Assembly: GCA_002364085.1 (NCBI GenBank) | Contig: DEXK01000012.1 | Coordinates: forward strand, 205,342 to 245,796 | Direction of reading: 5' to 3' | Origin: Balneolaceae bacterium UBA3186 | GTDB lineage: Bacteria > Bacteroidota > Rhodothermia > Balneolales > Balneolaceae | Length of the DNA stretch: 40,455 bases | Notes under the pieces: generated by a model | The model's input: only the letters and a program-made list of their open reading frames with translations | Told to the model about the DNA's origin: nothing | The model's database searches: none | Part shown: positions 9,069 to 18,101 of the stretch, piece by piece | Position numbering within the stretch: position 1 is the first letter of the stretch | Layout of the letters: each line of letters begins with the position of its first letter | Translations under genes and position numbers: made by a program

Positions 9069-9509
9069 ATGAAAAAATTCATATTCTCTGTACTTACTTT
9101 AGCCTTGGTTGGACTTGCTTCACCATTAAGTGCTCAAAAGGCAGGCGATGCTGAAAGCATGTTTAAAAAGCACATCAATAAAATGGTAGAAAGTGTTGAA
9201 AAAGCTGAAACCCCTGATTCTAAAAGAGAAATTTTAAACGACTCTTTTGACGATTTGATTGGAGCTATTGAGAAAGTAGAAGGAATGCGTGCTGTTTCAG
9301 AAACAGAAAAGCAGGGCTTACAGGTTTTTAAAGAAGATATTCAGAACAAAAAGGACGAGCTGAATGGAAATAATGGCTTTTCAGCGGTACCAAATAACAG
9401 CCTGAATAACTTTGCAGATTATGTACAACAGGATCTTGAACAAGCTGATACTGTGACCATTGGGGTTACCACCTTATTGTTGATCATCATTATTCTTCTT
9501 TTACTTTGA
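9069..9509 (+). CDS. Exported helical protein with C-terminal membrane tail
   Basis: I do not recognise the family. The 146 residues start with a clean signal peptide ending near SAQ (residue 23). The middle is highly charged and probably helical, and the protein ends in a hydrophobic helix (about 128-146, VTTLLLIIIILLLL) with no residues after it. This would be a tail-anchored periplasmic protein. It overlaps the next gene, a clostripain-like lipoprotein, by 4 bases (TTGA), implying translational coupling and possibly a joint function. Confidence 0.7.
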   Translation: MKKFIFSVLTLALVGLASPLSAQKAGDAESMFKKHINKMVESVEKAETPDSKREILNDSFDDLIGAIEKVEGMRAVSETEKQGLQVFKEDIQNKKDELNGNNGFSAVPNNSLNNFADYVQQDLEQADTVTIGVTTLLLIIIILLLL

Positions 9510-10558
9510 TAAGAATTAAGTCATCAATTTTTAGAAATATTGGGCTGCTTTCATTAAAAGCAGCCTTTTTTCTTACTCTCATTATATTATCCGGTTGTTC
9601 TGGCTCAAAGTCTGTTATTACTACCGAAACCGATTCCGTGCGCTATTCACTTATCTCAATAATACATGCGGATGCAAATTACCTTTACCATGTAGATGGG
9701 CAGGCCAAAAAGGCTAACGATGAAGCATTAAAAGAATCTATTGAAACTGCACAAAATGCTAAACATGGTGAGGTCTTTATTTTTCACCAAAAACCTGAAC
9801 GAAAAGCATTCTTTCTTTTTCCAAGAAAAGATCGCGTTTTCTATCATTACAGAAACGGTTCTTTGATAAATAAAGGGAGTTACTCGCCTTTGGATGGTGG
9901 CCTTTCTGCTGAAGCTGAAATCTACCGAACGCATTCAACTAAAAAAGATCGTAAAGAGTACCTCATTTATTTTGGGCATGAAATTCCGACTTTTAAAGAT
10001 CGCCACTATCATCGCTCAATGCCTGACATGAACTTTGATACTGATATTTTCACAAGCGACTTAAAAAAATTCTCTTCACGCTTTGATGTTACTATTCTTT
10101 CTACTTGTAATAACGGCAATCCATATATGATGGAAAGGTTGCAATCGATAACAGATGTTGCCGTTGCTTCTCCTCAGAATTTGCACCTTTCTTATATGTC
10201 GATGGAAAAATTTGATCTTCTGGAAAAGAATGCATCCATTCCGAATCCCATTTTTGCTGATTTTTTTGCTCATAATGCCTTCGAAAAGCTTAGCTCAAAC
10301 CTCTCTACAATGGTAACTATTTCTACATATTGGCTTTCAGGGTTGAACAAGGATTTACCGGAGATCTCCAAATTGTATGAGAAGCATCTTACAAATACTT
10401 CAATTAAACCTTTTTTTACTGATAACATTGATTGCCAGAACCTGGATATTTATAACGAACCTCTTCATCTTTATGGAATGCTAGTGTTGTATAAGCCTCC
10501 GGCGTTTGGAAGAAATGCGGATAAAAAAACCCATTCCGGTTGGGGTTGCAAAGAATAG
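9506..10558 (+). CDS. Clostripain-like (C11, caspase-fold) lipoprotein
   Basis: The proposed start is a TTG overlapping the upstream stop codon; no better ATG precedes the signal peptide. The lipobox ends at Cys31 (LSGC). Two segments resemble the catalytic dyad of clostripain-type caspase-fold peptidases: YFGHEIP with H158, and FDVTILSTC with C201 followed by MMERLQ and VAVASPQ, like the family's 'D..L...C.M...E...VAS'. The glycine that usually follows the histidine is missing, so activity is uncertain. If active it would cleave proteins in the periplasm or on the surface. Its partner is the upstream 146-residue protein. Family assignment is inference. Confidence 0.6.
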   Translation: MIRIKSSIFRNIGLLSLKAAFFLTLIILSGCSGSKSVITTETDSVRYSLISIIHADANYLYHVDGQAKKANDEALKESIETAQNAKHGEVFIFHQKPERKAFFLFPRKDRVFYHYRNGSLINKGSYSPLDGGLSAEAEIYRTHSTKKDRKEYLIYFGHEIPTFKDRHYHRSMPDMNFDTDIFTSDLKKFSSRFDVTILSTCNNGNPYMMERLQSITDVAVASPQNLHLSYMSMEKFDLLEKNASIPNPIFADFFAHNAFEKLSSNLSTMVTISTYWLSGLNKDLPEISKLYEKHLTNTSIKPFFTDNIDCQNLDIYNEPLHLYGMLVLYKPPAFGRNADKKTHSGWGCKE

Positions 10559-10606
10559 TTTATCCATTTAAAAACAATCTCCCTATCTTGTATTAAAGAA
10601 TTTAAT

Positions 10607-10810
10607 ATGAAAGAAATAGAATCTTACAAGCTGGGCAAAATTGAGGTTACCATCTCAGAAACGGATAAAGAAAATAAGCTTTTGGTCCATTGTTTTGACG
10701 GCGAATTCAAATCTGAATTTACTGTGAGCAGGTATGAATACGAAAACTACAAACGGCTAATGAATCAGCGCATATCCAGAGCTTTTTCCGGAGAACCGGA
10801 TACAGATTAG
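10607..10810 (+). CDS. Small uncharacterised protein
   Basis: The 67-residue acidic protein has no signal or membrane helix and alternates strand-like and helix-like segments. No family is recognised. It starts 48 bases after the clostripain-like gene and converges on the Pycsar-type effector gene with a 4-base overlap of stop codons (TTAG). Codon use looks like that of its neighbours, so it is probably a real gene. Confidence 0.6.
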   Translation: MKEIESYKLGKIEVTISETDKENKLLVHCFDGEFKSEFTVSRYEYENYKRLMNQRISRAFSGEPDTD

Positions 10811-11382
10811 CTCCAGGAAATCTGAAAGAATACAAAAATAAAGCTTATAACAGAGAGCACCAATCCACCCATAAAAAGGTTATATGCAATTCGCAATAGC
10901 CTGTACTTTTTTGCCAGAACAACGCCTAACCCATGAAGGTCTCTGGCCATATTATCATATAGCCGTTCACTATCCTGCATCAACTCTTCCATTCCCTCAA
11001 CATAATCTGCTCTGGGAAGCGTATAAAAATTTCCAAAAAACAGAATATTCGCTCTGTTTTCTCTTACATCCTCTAAAGTTACTTTTTCTTTACTAACTCT
11101 TGGCCTTGCAGAAAGCACTGCATAAACCAGAGATAACAGACAGGTTATCAATAAAATTGAAGTGGGTAACAGAAGCCAGGGGTTTGAATCTATTTTAGGA
11201 GAAATAGAGGCAATGATGATCGAAATAATGATTCCGTTGATGCTGATCATGATGTTTGATTTATTATCAGCAATAGCACTCAGCTCCATGTGCGTTCTGT
11301 AAGAGGTGCGGAACATATCCGATACACCACGCTTTCGGGAGCCTAATTTCTTCTTCGAACTTGAATCTGTATCTGACGACAT
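10807..11382 (-). CDS. Pycsar-type transmembrane effector domain protein (DUF5706-like)
   Basis: The 191-residue membrane protein has helices at about 44-61, 69-91 and 164-186. Its first conserved stretch (YRTHMELSAIADNKSN, then a hydrophobic helix) and the C-terminal 'YRLLRIAYNLFMGGLVLS' segment resemble the Pycsar_TM effector family. In known systems these proteins respond to a cyclic pyrimidine mononucleotide and damage the inner membrane during phage infection. It lies 62 bases downstream of a class III nucleotide cyclase gene on the same strand, the usual cyclase-then-effector order. Family resemblance is by eye. A non-defence role for the cyclic-nucleotide response is possible. Confidence 0.68.
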   Translation of the reverse strand: MSSDTDSSSKKKLGSRKRGVSDMFRTSYRTHMELSAIADNKSNIMISINGIIISIIIASISPKIDSNPWLLLPTSILLITCLLSLVYAVLSARPRVSKEKVTLEDVRENRANILFFGNFYTLPRADYVEGMEELMQDSERLYDNMARDLHGLGVVLAKKYRLLRIAYNLFMGGLVLSVISFIFVFFQISWS

Positions 11383-11444
11383 TTTTTCTTTTTTAATTTC
11401 CTGAATATAGAAAATTAAGTTCTAAACTCGATGTGTTTTGGGAT

Positions 11445-13385
11445 TTAAGGATTTAAACCCATCCGTTCTAAAAGCTGTCCATATCTCACGTCGCTCTTTA
11501 GCATATCGAACGGAAATATAGTTTTGATCAGTAATACAGAGCCGAGTTTTTCGTCAACCGCTTTATTTAAGTAATCAAAAGCGATATCCGTTTTTCCCAG
11601 TGCCGCGTAGATAACGGCATAATCTAAACATAGATTTAAGTCTGGATTAGACTCTTCTCTTTTCTGAAGTATTTTAAGGTTTTCTTCTGCAAGCTTTATG
11701 TTCCCTTTTAGTGCCGCTATATAACCTAGTTGTGTTCCGTCTTTATAATCCAAATCTATCAGATCTAAATACTTTTTTACAGCCCTTATCGCTTTGTCGT
11801 ACTTTTTTTCAAATACATGAACTAGCGCAATTCCTTCTAATGCCGGTCTAAAAAGAGGGTCCAGTTCCAATATCCTGTCAAATAGATCCAATGCTTTTTT
11901 ATGCTTCTCCGTAATCATAAGAGAATGAGCATGTTGTAATAACGCCGGTAATGAAACCGGAGCAATTTTAATTGCCGCTTTTGTATGATGATACATTCTG
12001 TCCACATCACCAATTATGCGATAATACGTTGCCAGTGCGAGTCTCGCTTCTTCGTTGTTGGGCTCCATCGTGATCGCCTTTCTGAAGTTCGCTTCAGCAC
12101 TATCGAAGTCCCATTTATAGAACAGATCTACGAATCCAAGCGACACAAATGAGCCTCCGCGGAAGTCGTTCAACTCCAGAGCTTTTACTGCAAACTTTTC
12201 GGCTTTTGTGAATGCTACCTTTCCTTTTAAATGGCCGATCACTCCCAAAAAGCTGTAACAATTAGCGAGGCCTGAATACGCCTTTGTATACGTTTTACAC
12301 TTCCTGATCGCCTTTTGATAACATTCTATTGCTTTCAGAACTGCTTCTGGTGTTCTCTTATTCCAATAGTACAGACCTTGAAGGTAGTGGTTATAAGCAA
12401 CCACACTATCAGTTGATGCTTCGTAAAAGACTCTGGTTGCATTAAATTCAAAATTCTGTTCCAGCTTCTCAGCTATCTTCTGGGAAATTTCATCCTGAAC
12501 TTTGAATATATCTTTCATTTCGCCGTCATAATTTTCCGACCAAATATGAAAACCATCGTCCGTATTTATTAGCTGAGCTGTTACCCTGATCTTGTTACCC
12601 GACTGCCTGACGCTCCCTTCTAAAACAGTAGCTACATTAAGCTCTTTACCAATCTCTCTGATATCTTTGTTAGTATTCTTGTAGGCAAATACTGATGTTC
12701 GGGAAGGCACCTGTAAGCCATCCAGCTTTACAAGCGCATTTATTATTTCTTCCGTGATTCCATCACTAAAATACTCGTTTTCAGGATTCGGACTAAAGTT
12801 CGCAAATGGTAATACTGCAACGCTGTTTTTATGGCTGCCTGTTATTCCCTGAATGTAAGATTGCTCAGGAACTGATAATCCTTCGTTTGCTAAAGCAAAA
12901 ATGCTGATTGGGTTAAACACATTCTTAAGATCATGTTCTCCAAAAGCTTCGACTTTTATTCCAGGATGATTTCTAATTTCTTCGAATACCTTTCCGGAAA
13001 TCATTACTCCGCCGGGCACAGAAAGTGACTGTACGCGGGCAGCTACATTTACTGCATCTCCAAAAACTCCTTCCGAATCATGAACCACATCTCCAATATG
13101 GATCCCTATTCTTAATGGGACCTTTGGATCTCTTTGTAATTGATCCTGAATTTCCCTCGCTGCTTCAACAGCTTTTATAGCGCTTGAAAACATACTCAAT
13201 GTTCCATCGCCATAATATTGCATAACCTTACCATTGTGGGTGGCTATAGTTTTATCAACAACATTTCTCTGGCGATCTCGAAGTAGTTTTGCCTTAGACT
13301 CATCTTCCTGCATTAATTTGGTATACCCTACCATATCGGCAAACATTATTGCTGCAAGGGATCTGTAATTACTTTGATCTGACAT
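11445..13385 (-). CDS. Class III nucleotide cyclase with TolB-like and TPR domains
   Basis: The 646 residues contain three parts. The cyclase homology domain spans about 5-170, with metal aspartates D17 (FADMVGY) and D60 (YYGDGT) and transition-state residues N113 and R117 (NVAARV). A TolB/FlgO-like segment lies at about 185-320 (SVAVLPFANFS, EYFSDGITEEI, VLEGSVRQ), and TPR repeats run from about 325 to 640. The catalytic residues are present. The two usual adenine-recognising positions are not Lys and Asp but Q56 and G106, so ATP need not be the substrate. No membrane helix is seen. It is followed by a Pycsar-type effector gene and preceded by the phosphoesterase/barrel gene, with short gaps; all three could be one transcript. 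Confidence 0.88.
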   Translation of the reverse strand: MSDQSNYRSLAAIMFADMVGYTKLMQEDESKAKLLRDRQRNVVDKTIATHNGKVMQYYGDGTLSMFSSAIKAVEAAREIQDQLQRDPKVPLRIGIHIGDVVHDSEGVFGDAVNVAARVQSLSVPGGVMISGKVFEEIRNHPGIKVEAFGEHDLKNVFNPISIFALANEGLSVPEQSYIQGITGSHKNSVAVLPFANFSPNPENEYFSDGITEEIINALVKLDGLQVPSRTSVFAYKNTNKDIREIGKELNVATVLEGSVRQSGNKIRVTAQLINTDDGFHIWSENYDGEMKDIFKVQDEISQKIAEKLEQNFEFNATRVFYEASTDSVVAYNHYLQGLYYWNKRTPEAVLKAIECYQKAIRKCKTYTKAYSGLANCYSFLGVIGHLKGKVAFTKAEKFAVKALELNDFRGGSFVSLGFVDLFYKWDFDSAEANFRKAITMEPNNEEARLALATYYRIIGDVDRMYHHTKAAIKIAPVSLPALLQHAHSLMITEKHKKALDLFDRILELDPLFRPALEGIALVHVFEKKYDKAIRAVKKYLDLIDLDYKDGTQLGYIAALKGNIKLAEENLKILQKREESNPDLNLCLDYAVIYAALGKTDIAFDYLNKAVDEKLGSVLLIKTIFPFDMLKSDVRYGQLLERMGLNP

Positions 13386-13451
13386 TCTTTATTCTACCCG
13401 CTGTTGATACTTTTATTTAAATATATCAATAATCGAGCCACTGTTTAATAT

Positions 13452-16400
13452 TTAGAAGAAAAACCCTGCTTTTATTTCAAATAATGTCCCTTCGTCAGAT
13501 AATCCAATAGTTGAATTGATTAGAACGGAATCAAATGCATTAAACCAAACACCGCCACCGTATCCTTTATGCCATAAAGACGAACTTTCTCCATCTGTCC
13601 ACACCCTTCCTGTGTCAAAAAATCCAGTAATTCCCAGCTTACCTCCTAATAAATACCGGTAGAAATCGAGCAGTTCAATCCTGATCTCTGTGTTATTATA
13701 AAAAGTACTTCTTCCTGAGAAACGACGCCCGTTATAACCTCTTAGATTTTGAGTTCCCCCAATGGTGTTAGACTCGTAGAAAGGGAACGGGCCAAAATTA
13801 TGAGCCCCGCCAACACGATTGGCAATCACTATTTGCGGGCTAAATCTGATTGGATAAAAAATCCTGTAATCAGACTCAAATCTGTAAAAAGTTTGAGAGG
13901 TGTTTCGAATGCCAATGTTCACATCCGAGTGCAGTGTAAATTTGTACCCTTGTTTAGGATTTACTGAATTGTCCACATCAGTTATAGCTACATTTGCAAA
14001 TACGGTATTGAACCATTGATCTTCATCTGTAGTAACACTGAAGCCATTTCCGAGTTCATTTAGAATATTACTCTCATCAGAATTATCATCTATTATGGTG
14101 GCGCTGAGCCTGTTGCCCAAGTCTACTGATAAAACCTGATTCACCGACTGACTTAAGCTCCCCTCAAAAGCATATCTGGAAAGTCGAGCACGATAAAATT
14201 TATTACTTCTGGATTGCAGAGTCGTTTCATTTCCCAACCCAAAAAAGTTTCTGAAACTCTTAGGAAAAAGCACTTCAGAGCTTACGTTTAGATCCCAAGA
14301 ACGTACTCTTTGAAACCAGGTTCCGTCATATTTTAAATTAGATGCTCCTGTTTTTGGTGCGTAATTAAACCGCAAATAATGACTAACTGCCGGGAATTTC
14401 CTGAACCCGTAACGAACTACTTGTGGACCGCCTCCCAGAAAAATTCCATCGAACGAATTGTATTCAAAGTAATAACCGGGAAATACCCTGTTCCACCTAA
14501 AGTCGTATTCATAGTTATATTTGCTAACAGTAGGATCGTCGGTTAGGTGCGTATGAACTTTATAATTAGATATAACGGTAGTTCCTTTTTCAGAATCAAA
14601 GATCTCTACATCTCGGGAAGCTTTCTTATTGAGCTCATTCGTATTAAAAATATCCTCTCCTGGTCCGCCCACAACCAAAATTCTGGTTTTGTTATTAGCT
14701 TCTCCTTTTAAGATAAACTCATCATTGCCACTCATTCCGAAAAGTCTGAGTTCATCCGTTTCCTTATCTGTGAAAATTCTTTCGTAATACTTTTCTCTGA
14801 GCTTTCCTTTGCCGGTAAGCTTATACACCTCTACTTTAGTTCTGTCTCGGTCTAATGTTTCTACCACAAACCGCTCTCTTTTATGGCTACCCGGAATGGA
14901 AACTACCGTATTCAGCATTGAGTAGTATTCTTCTGCAATTTCGGGAAGCAGATCTCTTCGTACTTTTAGATGCTTTATAGTTTCTTCGCCATACTTTTCA
15001 AATACTTCCGGCGGATATGATCTGACCGCTTGCTCAATTACTGAATCGGTTAAGTTGGTAGTAACTTCTAATGCAATCCTGGACCAATCTTCATGAGTAA
15101 CTTGATTTGTAAATCTTCTGGCTTGTGAAAGTGAATTGTAATTTAGTCCAACCAAATTCCCATAAGACTCACCAAAGTTCTGATACTGAAAAAATGATCC
15201 GAACTTCATAATTGTTGGAACTATTCCATCCATTTTCATGAAAGCCACGTCTCGGTCTCTGGGAATTGGACGGTATATTTTTCCTTGCTCATCCTCAGGC
15301 TCAAATGTAGCCCAACGCCATTGATCGCTATGCCTGTCCCAATCTCCAATCAACATATCCAATAATCGTGCTCTGATAAACATTTCTTGATCAACTCTGT
15401 GATCAATATCTCCATCAACTTCCCGAATCATATCCCGATAAGCCACAACTTCTTCTGATCTGCCAACGCTTTCTAAATGACTCATGTCATTGTCCGGCTT
15501 TTCTTCAAAAAGTCCCAATTGTCCGCCTATTTCATCTCCGTATCTTCCCAGCATAGGGTCGTCAGGCACGTAGTAAATTTTGGGATTTGTATGATAGACT
15601 CCAATTGCATTTGCTAGAGGTGGGATAATTAATGCGCCATACGGATTCAAAATAGAAAATTGATCCTGAGCTACATCTAGAGCAAAGGTCTTTTTGAGAT
15701 TTTCATCCCAAATTTTCCCCGCCTGTTTATCAACCGACCTGAGTACATACTCGTTTCCTTCTTTGCCTTCAAGGTGTAGGGTATTTGACTGACCTTTTCC
15801 ACCCATTCTTACCGGAATTAATCCGCCCTTTAGTTCGGATACGTCGAACATGGGAAACTCCGATTCTACTGACCAATATTTACGATTATGCCCACCAACA
15901 ATGGCCTCGAACAGCGCTCCTTTACCATCGTAACTTGCATTAGCTGCCATTACTTTAGTGCTATCAGTGTAATCTGTATCAGGAAATTGCTGTTCTTCTT
16001 CAATAGGGTCTTGATATGGTGGTTTCAACTGTGTTTTATATAGCAGTTTTCCATTATCTGAGCCGTCGTGTGTCCAGGCTTCTAACCAAACTGAACCATC
16101 CCCATAATAATTTAGTTTTGAAAATCCTTCTCCCTGATAGCTGAATTCCGTTCCTCTTCCGCTTGCCACATAGCTATCTTTTGTTCCCGCTCCCGTAACC
16201 ACATAATGCCTGGTTTCCCGTTTTCCTTTTTCTCTTATATACTGAAGGTTATGAGAATGACCGGAGGCATAAATCAAATGGTCGTTATTGTTAAACAGTT
16301 CTCGGAAAGTACTCGCCATATTGCGATACTTATGATGGTTTACATCCTGCTCGCGTCCGAATATCCTTCTATAGAGCACATTAAAAGTGCCAAAAACAGG

Positions 16401-17177
16401 AGGTTTTAAGTGAGCCGACGGATGCAGATAACCACCATGCCTTCCTTTAGTAATTAATGGGTGGTGTGCTGCAACTACCAGAAAATCTTTCTGCCTTTTT
16501 ATAAGAATGTCTTCGAATTCATTCAGAAAATCTCCTCCATCAAAAAGATCATATTCTCCTGTATCACCATAAGATTTTTCATATTTATGAAGCCACCATT
16601 GTGTATCTAAAACTATCAACCTGATATCATCTCTTAATAATGGATGTTCATCATCATCCATTAATTCTATATCTACAGGTCCCGGAAATCCATTGTCCGG
16701 TAGAAAAGTATTTCCTCTGTTTAGGTAATCTTCTACAAATTTTTCTTGTCTCTGAACAGCCGCCAGTCCATCTCTGCCGCCGTCATCCCAATCATGATTT
16801 CCAGGAATAAAAAATACTTTGCCTTTAAAATTCTCCACCGTTTTCATTTGTTCGATGATTCTCCCCTCATAAAAGCTTCTTCTGGGGTGAGTGGAATCAG
16901 GCAGGCCATTCAGATAAATATTATCACCTAAGAATACAACCGCGCTGCGTTCAGAGCTGTTAGTAAGTTTATGCTCCAGTAGCTTTAGGTTGGGCTCTTG
17001 TATTTCAAGTGAGGGTGAACCGGCGTCCCCAATCAAATATATTTCATATATGAGTTCGTTCTGGTTCCCCGGCGATAATTCTTGCCATTTTTTTGCTTCT
17101 GAAGAATAGTAAAGCTTTGTGCTTGAACAGGAAATAAAAACCAGGTATAGAAATGAAATCTGTAGTGCTCTTTTCAT
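13452..17177 (-). CDS. Metallophosphoesterase fused to outer-membrane beta-barrel
   Basis: The 1241-residue protein starts with a lipoprotein-like signal (FISC, Cys17). The N-terminal domain is a calcineurin-like phosphoesterase with the full set of metal ligands: LIGDAG (D51), FLGDNIY (D85), PGNHDW, AAHHP and GHSHN. A central region of about 500 residues is unfamiliar; it contains 'DWDRHSDQWRW' and 'RDRDVAFMK', reminiscent of kinase-like or CotH-like segments. The last 350 or so residues resemble a BamA/TamA (D15) surface-antigen barrel: GGTQNLRGY, FFDTGRVW and a terminal phenylalanine (KAGFFF). It is therefore likely an outer-membrane enzyme acting on phosphate esters. Substrate unknown. 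Confidence 0.85.
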   Translation of the reverse strand: MKRALQISFLYLVFISCSSTKLYYSSEAKKWQELSPGNQNELIYEIYLIGDAGSPSLEIQEPNLKLLEHKLTNSSERSAVVFLGDNIYLNGLPDSTHPRRSFYEGRIIEQMKTVENFKGKVFFIPGNHDWDDGGRDGLAAVQRQEKFVEDYLNRGNTFLPDNGFPGPVDIELMDDDEHPLLRDDIRLIVLDTQWWLHKYEKSYGDTGEYDLFDGGDFLNEFEDILIKRQKDFLVVAAHHPLITKGRHGGYLHPSAHLKPPVFGTFNVLYRRIFGREQDVNHHKYRNMASTFRELFNNNDHLIYASGHSHNLQYIREKGKRETRHYVVTGAGTKDSYVASGRGTEFSYQGEGFSKLNYYGDGSVWLEAWTHDGSDNGKLLYKTQLKPPYQDPIEEEQQFPDTDYTDSTKVMAANASYDGKGALFEAIVGGHNRKYWSVESEFPMFDVSELKGGLIPVRMGGKGQSNTLHLEGKEGNEYVLRSVDKQAGKIWDENLKKTFALDVAQDQFSILNPYGALIIPPLANAIGVYHTNPKIYYVPDDPMLGRYGDEIGGQLGLFEEKPDNDMSHLESVGRSEEVVAYRDMIREVDGDIDHRVDQEMFIRARLLDMLIGDWDRHSDQWRWATFEPEDEQGKIYRPIPRDRDVAFMKMDGIVPTIMKFGSFFQYQNFGESYGNLVGLNYNSLSQARRFTNQVTHEDWSRIALEVTTNLTDSVIEQAVRSYPPEVFEKYGEETIKHLKVRRDLLPEIAEEYYSMLNTVVSIPGSHKRERFVVETLDRDRTKVEVYKLTGKGKLREKYYERIFTDKETDELRLFGMSGNDEFILKGEANNKTRILVVGGPGEDIFNTNELNKKASRDVEIFDSEKGTTVISNYKVHTHLTDDPTVSKYNYEYDFRWNRVFPGYYFEYNSFDGIFLGGGPQVVRYGFRKFPAVSHYLRFNYAPKTGASNLKYDGTWFQRVRSWDLNVSSEVLFPKSFRNFFGLGNETTLQSRSNKFYRARLSRYAFEGSLSQSVNQVLSVDLGNRLSATIIDDNSDESNILNELGNGFSVTTDEDQWFNTVFANVAITDVDNSVNPKQGYKFTLHSDVNIGIRNTSQTFYRFESDYRIFYPIRFSPQIVIANRVGGAHNFGPFPFYESNTIGGTQNLRGYNGRRFSGRSTFYNNTEIRIELLDFYRYLLGGKLGITGFFDTGRVWTDGESSSLWHKGYGGGVWFNAFDSVLINSTIGLSDEGTLFEIKAGFFF

Positions 17178-17238
17178 TCTTAAAGATAAAACAAGTTGGG
17201 CTGTTTACACGAACAAAAATCCGTTGATTGATAGGCAT

Positions 17239-17268
17239 AAAAAAACCCTGCCTTCTGTAGACGGGGTT
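17239..17268 (-). terminator. Terminator-like hairpin in the leader of the phosphoesterase gene
   Basis: On the minus strand AACCC pairs with GGGTT, followed by a run of seven T, about 60 bases before the phosphoesterase start codon. The flanking CCCTGCCTTC (17246-17255) can alternatively pair with the GGAAGCAGGG segment near 17302-17311. It could be an attenuator or a stray repeat; evidence is structural only. Confidence 0.35.
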
Positions 17269-17335
17269 GTGTTTTGAATCAACTGTCACCAATATACGGC
17301 AGGAAGCAGGGGGTAACCAAATCTTTTTAACAATG

Positions 17336-17401
17336 TATAAGTAATATTAGTTAATATATAAGTAATACAATATATTTAGCTACTTAAAATAAGATATTGT
17401 A
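17336..17401 (+). promoter_or_regulatory. Candidate operator of the HTH operon
   Basis: The exact direct repeat TATAAGTAATA occurs at 17336-17346 and 17357-17367, 21 bases apart (two helical turns). An inverted repeat TACAATAT/ATATTGTA follows at 17366-17373 and 17394-17401. All lie within 85 bases upstream of a gene for a DNA-binding protein, suggesting autoregulation. Confidence 0.5.
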
Positions 17402-17419
17402 TAGATAATTTTCTGAATT

Positions 17420-17830
17420 ATGCCTCGTAAAATTGGTTCTTTAACTCTTTATTCCATTGATGATCTGCATGAAATGCTGGGCATTTCGAAAATGACTCTT
17501 CGTGCTTACCTGAGAGAAGGCAGATTAAAAGGCCGTAAACTCGGTGTAAGTTGGTTTGTAACGGAGAATGCAATTCGAGAATATTTTGAAGAGGCTGAAA
17601 AACAAATCTCTACTCCAAAAAAGAAAAAATCTTTCCGTTATATTGTACAAGGTGTAAATGATCTTGTTAGTGAAACTGAATATTGCGACACTATACAGGA
17701 TGTAATTCAGACTCTGAACGAACAAGCTATAATTAGTTTATTCCAGGTTCAGAAAATTGACAGTGAGACTGAAGAAATTTTAGAAATAATAAAAGCCCGA
17801 GACTTTTTAGATAAACATGATTCCAATTGA
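17420..17830 (+). CDS. Helix-turn-helix DNA-binding protein (excisionase/MerR-like domain)
   Basis: The 136-residue protein has an N-terminal winged HTH of the excisionase type: 'YSIDDLHEMLGISKMTLRAYLREGRLKGRKLGVSWFV' across about residues 11-47. A lysine-rich linker (PKKKKS) and an acidic C-terminal domain follow, possibly for dimerisation or ligand sensing. It overlaps the next gene by 14 bases, so they are co-translated. Upstream repeats are good candidates for its own operator. The lack of an adjacent recombinase argues against a true excisionase role; a transcription regulator is more likely. Confidence 0.78.
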   Translation: MPRKIGSLTLYSIDDLHEMLGISKMTLRAYLREGRLKGRKLGVSWFVTENAIREYFEEAEKQISTPKKKKSFRYIVQGVNDLVSETEYCDTIQDVIQTLNEQAIISLFQVQKIDSETEEILEIIKARDFLDKHDSN

Positions 17831-18101
17831 AAAAACCGGGATTGAAGAACTCAGCTTCGGAGATTCCAAAGAAGACATCTTTCATATATTAGTTAATAAA
17901 CAAATTTCACCTGACGGGATTGATCTTGAAAAGCTTCGTTTAGCCGATCCCAGAAACTTCGATGCCGCGTTAACTTCAGCCGGTTGCATTATTATGCTCA
18001 ATGAAATTGAAATCGATGAACTGGCAAAAAGAGGGGAGATCAAGAAAACCGATCTTCACCAAAGCTTATATGAATTAGCAAGCCGCGAAGGTCTGCTTTA
18101 G
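17817..18101 (+). CDS. Small acidic protein co-encoded with HTH regulator
   Basis: The family of this 94-residue protein is not recognised. It is acidic, soluble and predicted mostly helical; the segment 'DPRNFDAALTSAGCIIMLNEIEIDELAKRGEI' is the most distinctive part. It starts within the last codons of the HTH gene (14-base overlap), implying coupled translation and probably interaction with the regulator. Its stop codon overlaps that of the convergent NUDIX gene by 4 bases (TTAG). Confidence 0.65.
   Translation: MIPIEKTGIEELSFGDSKEDIFHILVNKQISPDGIDLEKLRLADPRNFDAALTSAGCIIMLNEIEIDELAKRGEIKKTDLHQSLYELASREGLL

Noticed and set aside
17044..17292. 82-codon minus-strand frame overlapping the phosphoesterase start
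   Set aside because: It overlaps the signal peptide of the real gene in another frame and crosses the hairpin in the leader.
17420..18101. HTH gene as an excisionase of a prophage or integrative element
   Set aside because: There is no recombinase, attachment-site pair or phage gene nearby; it looks like a stand-alone regulator operon.
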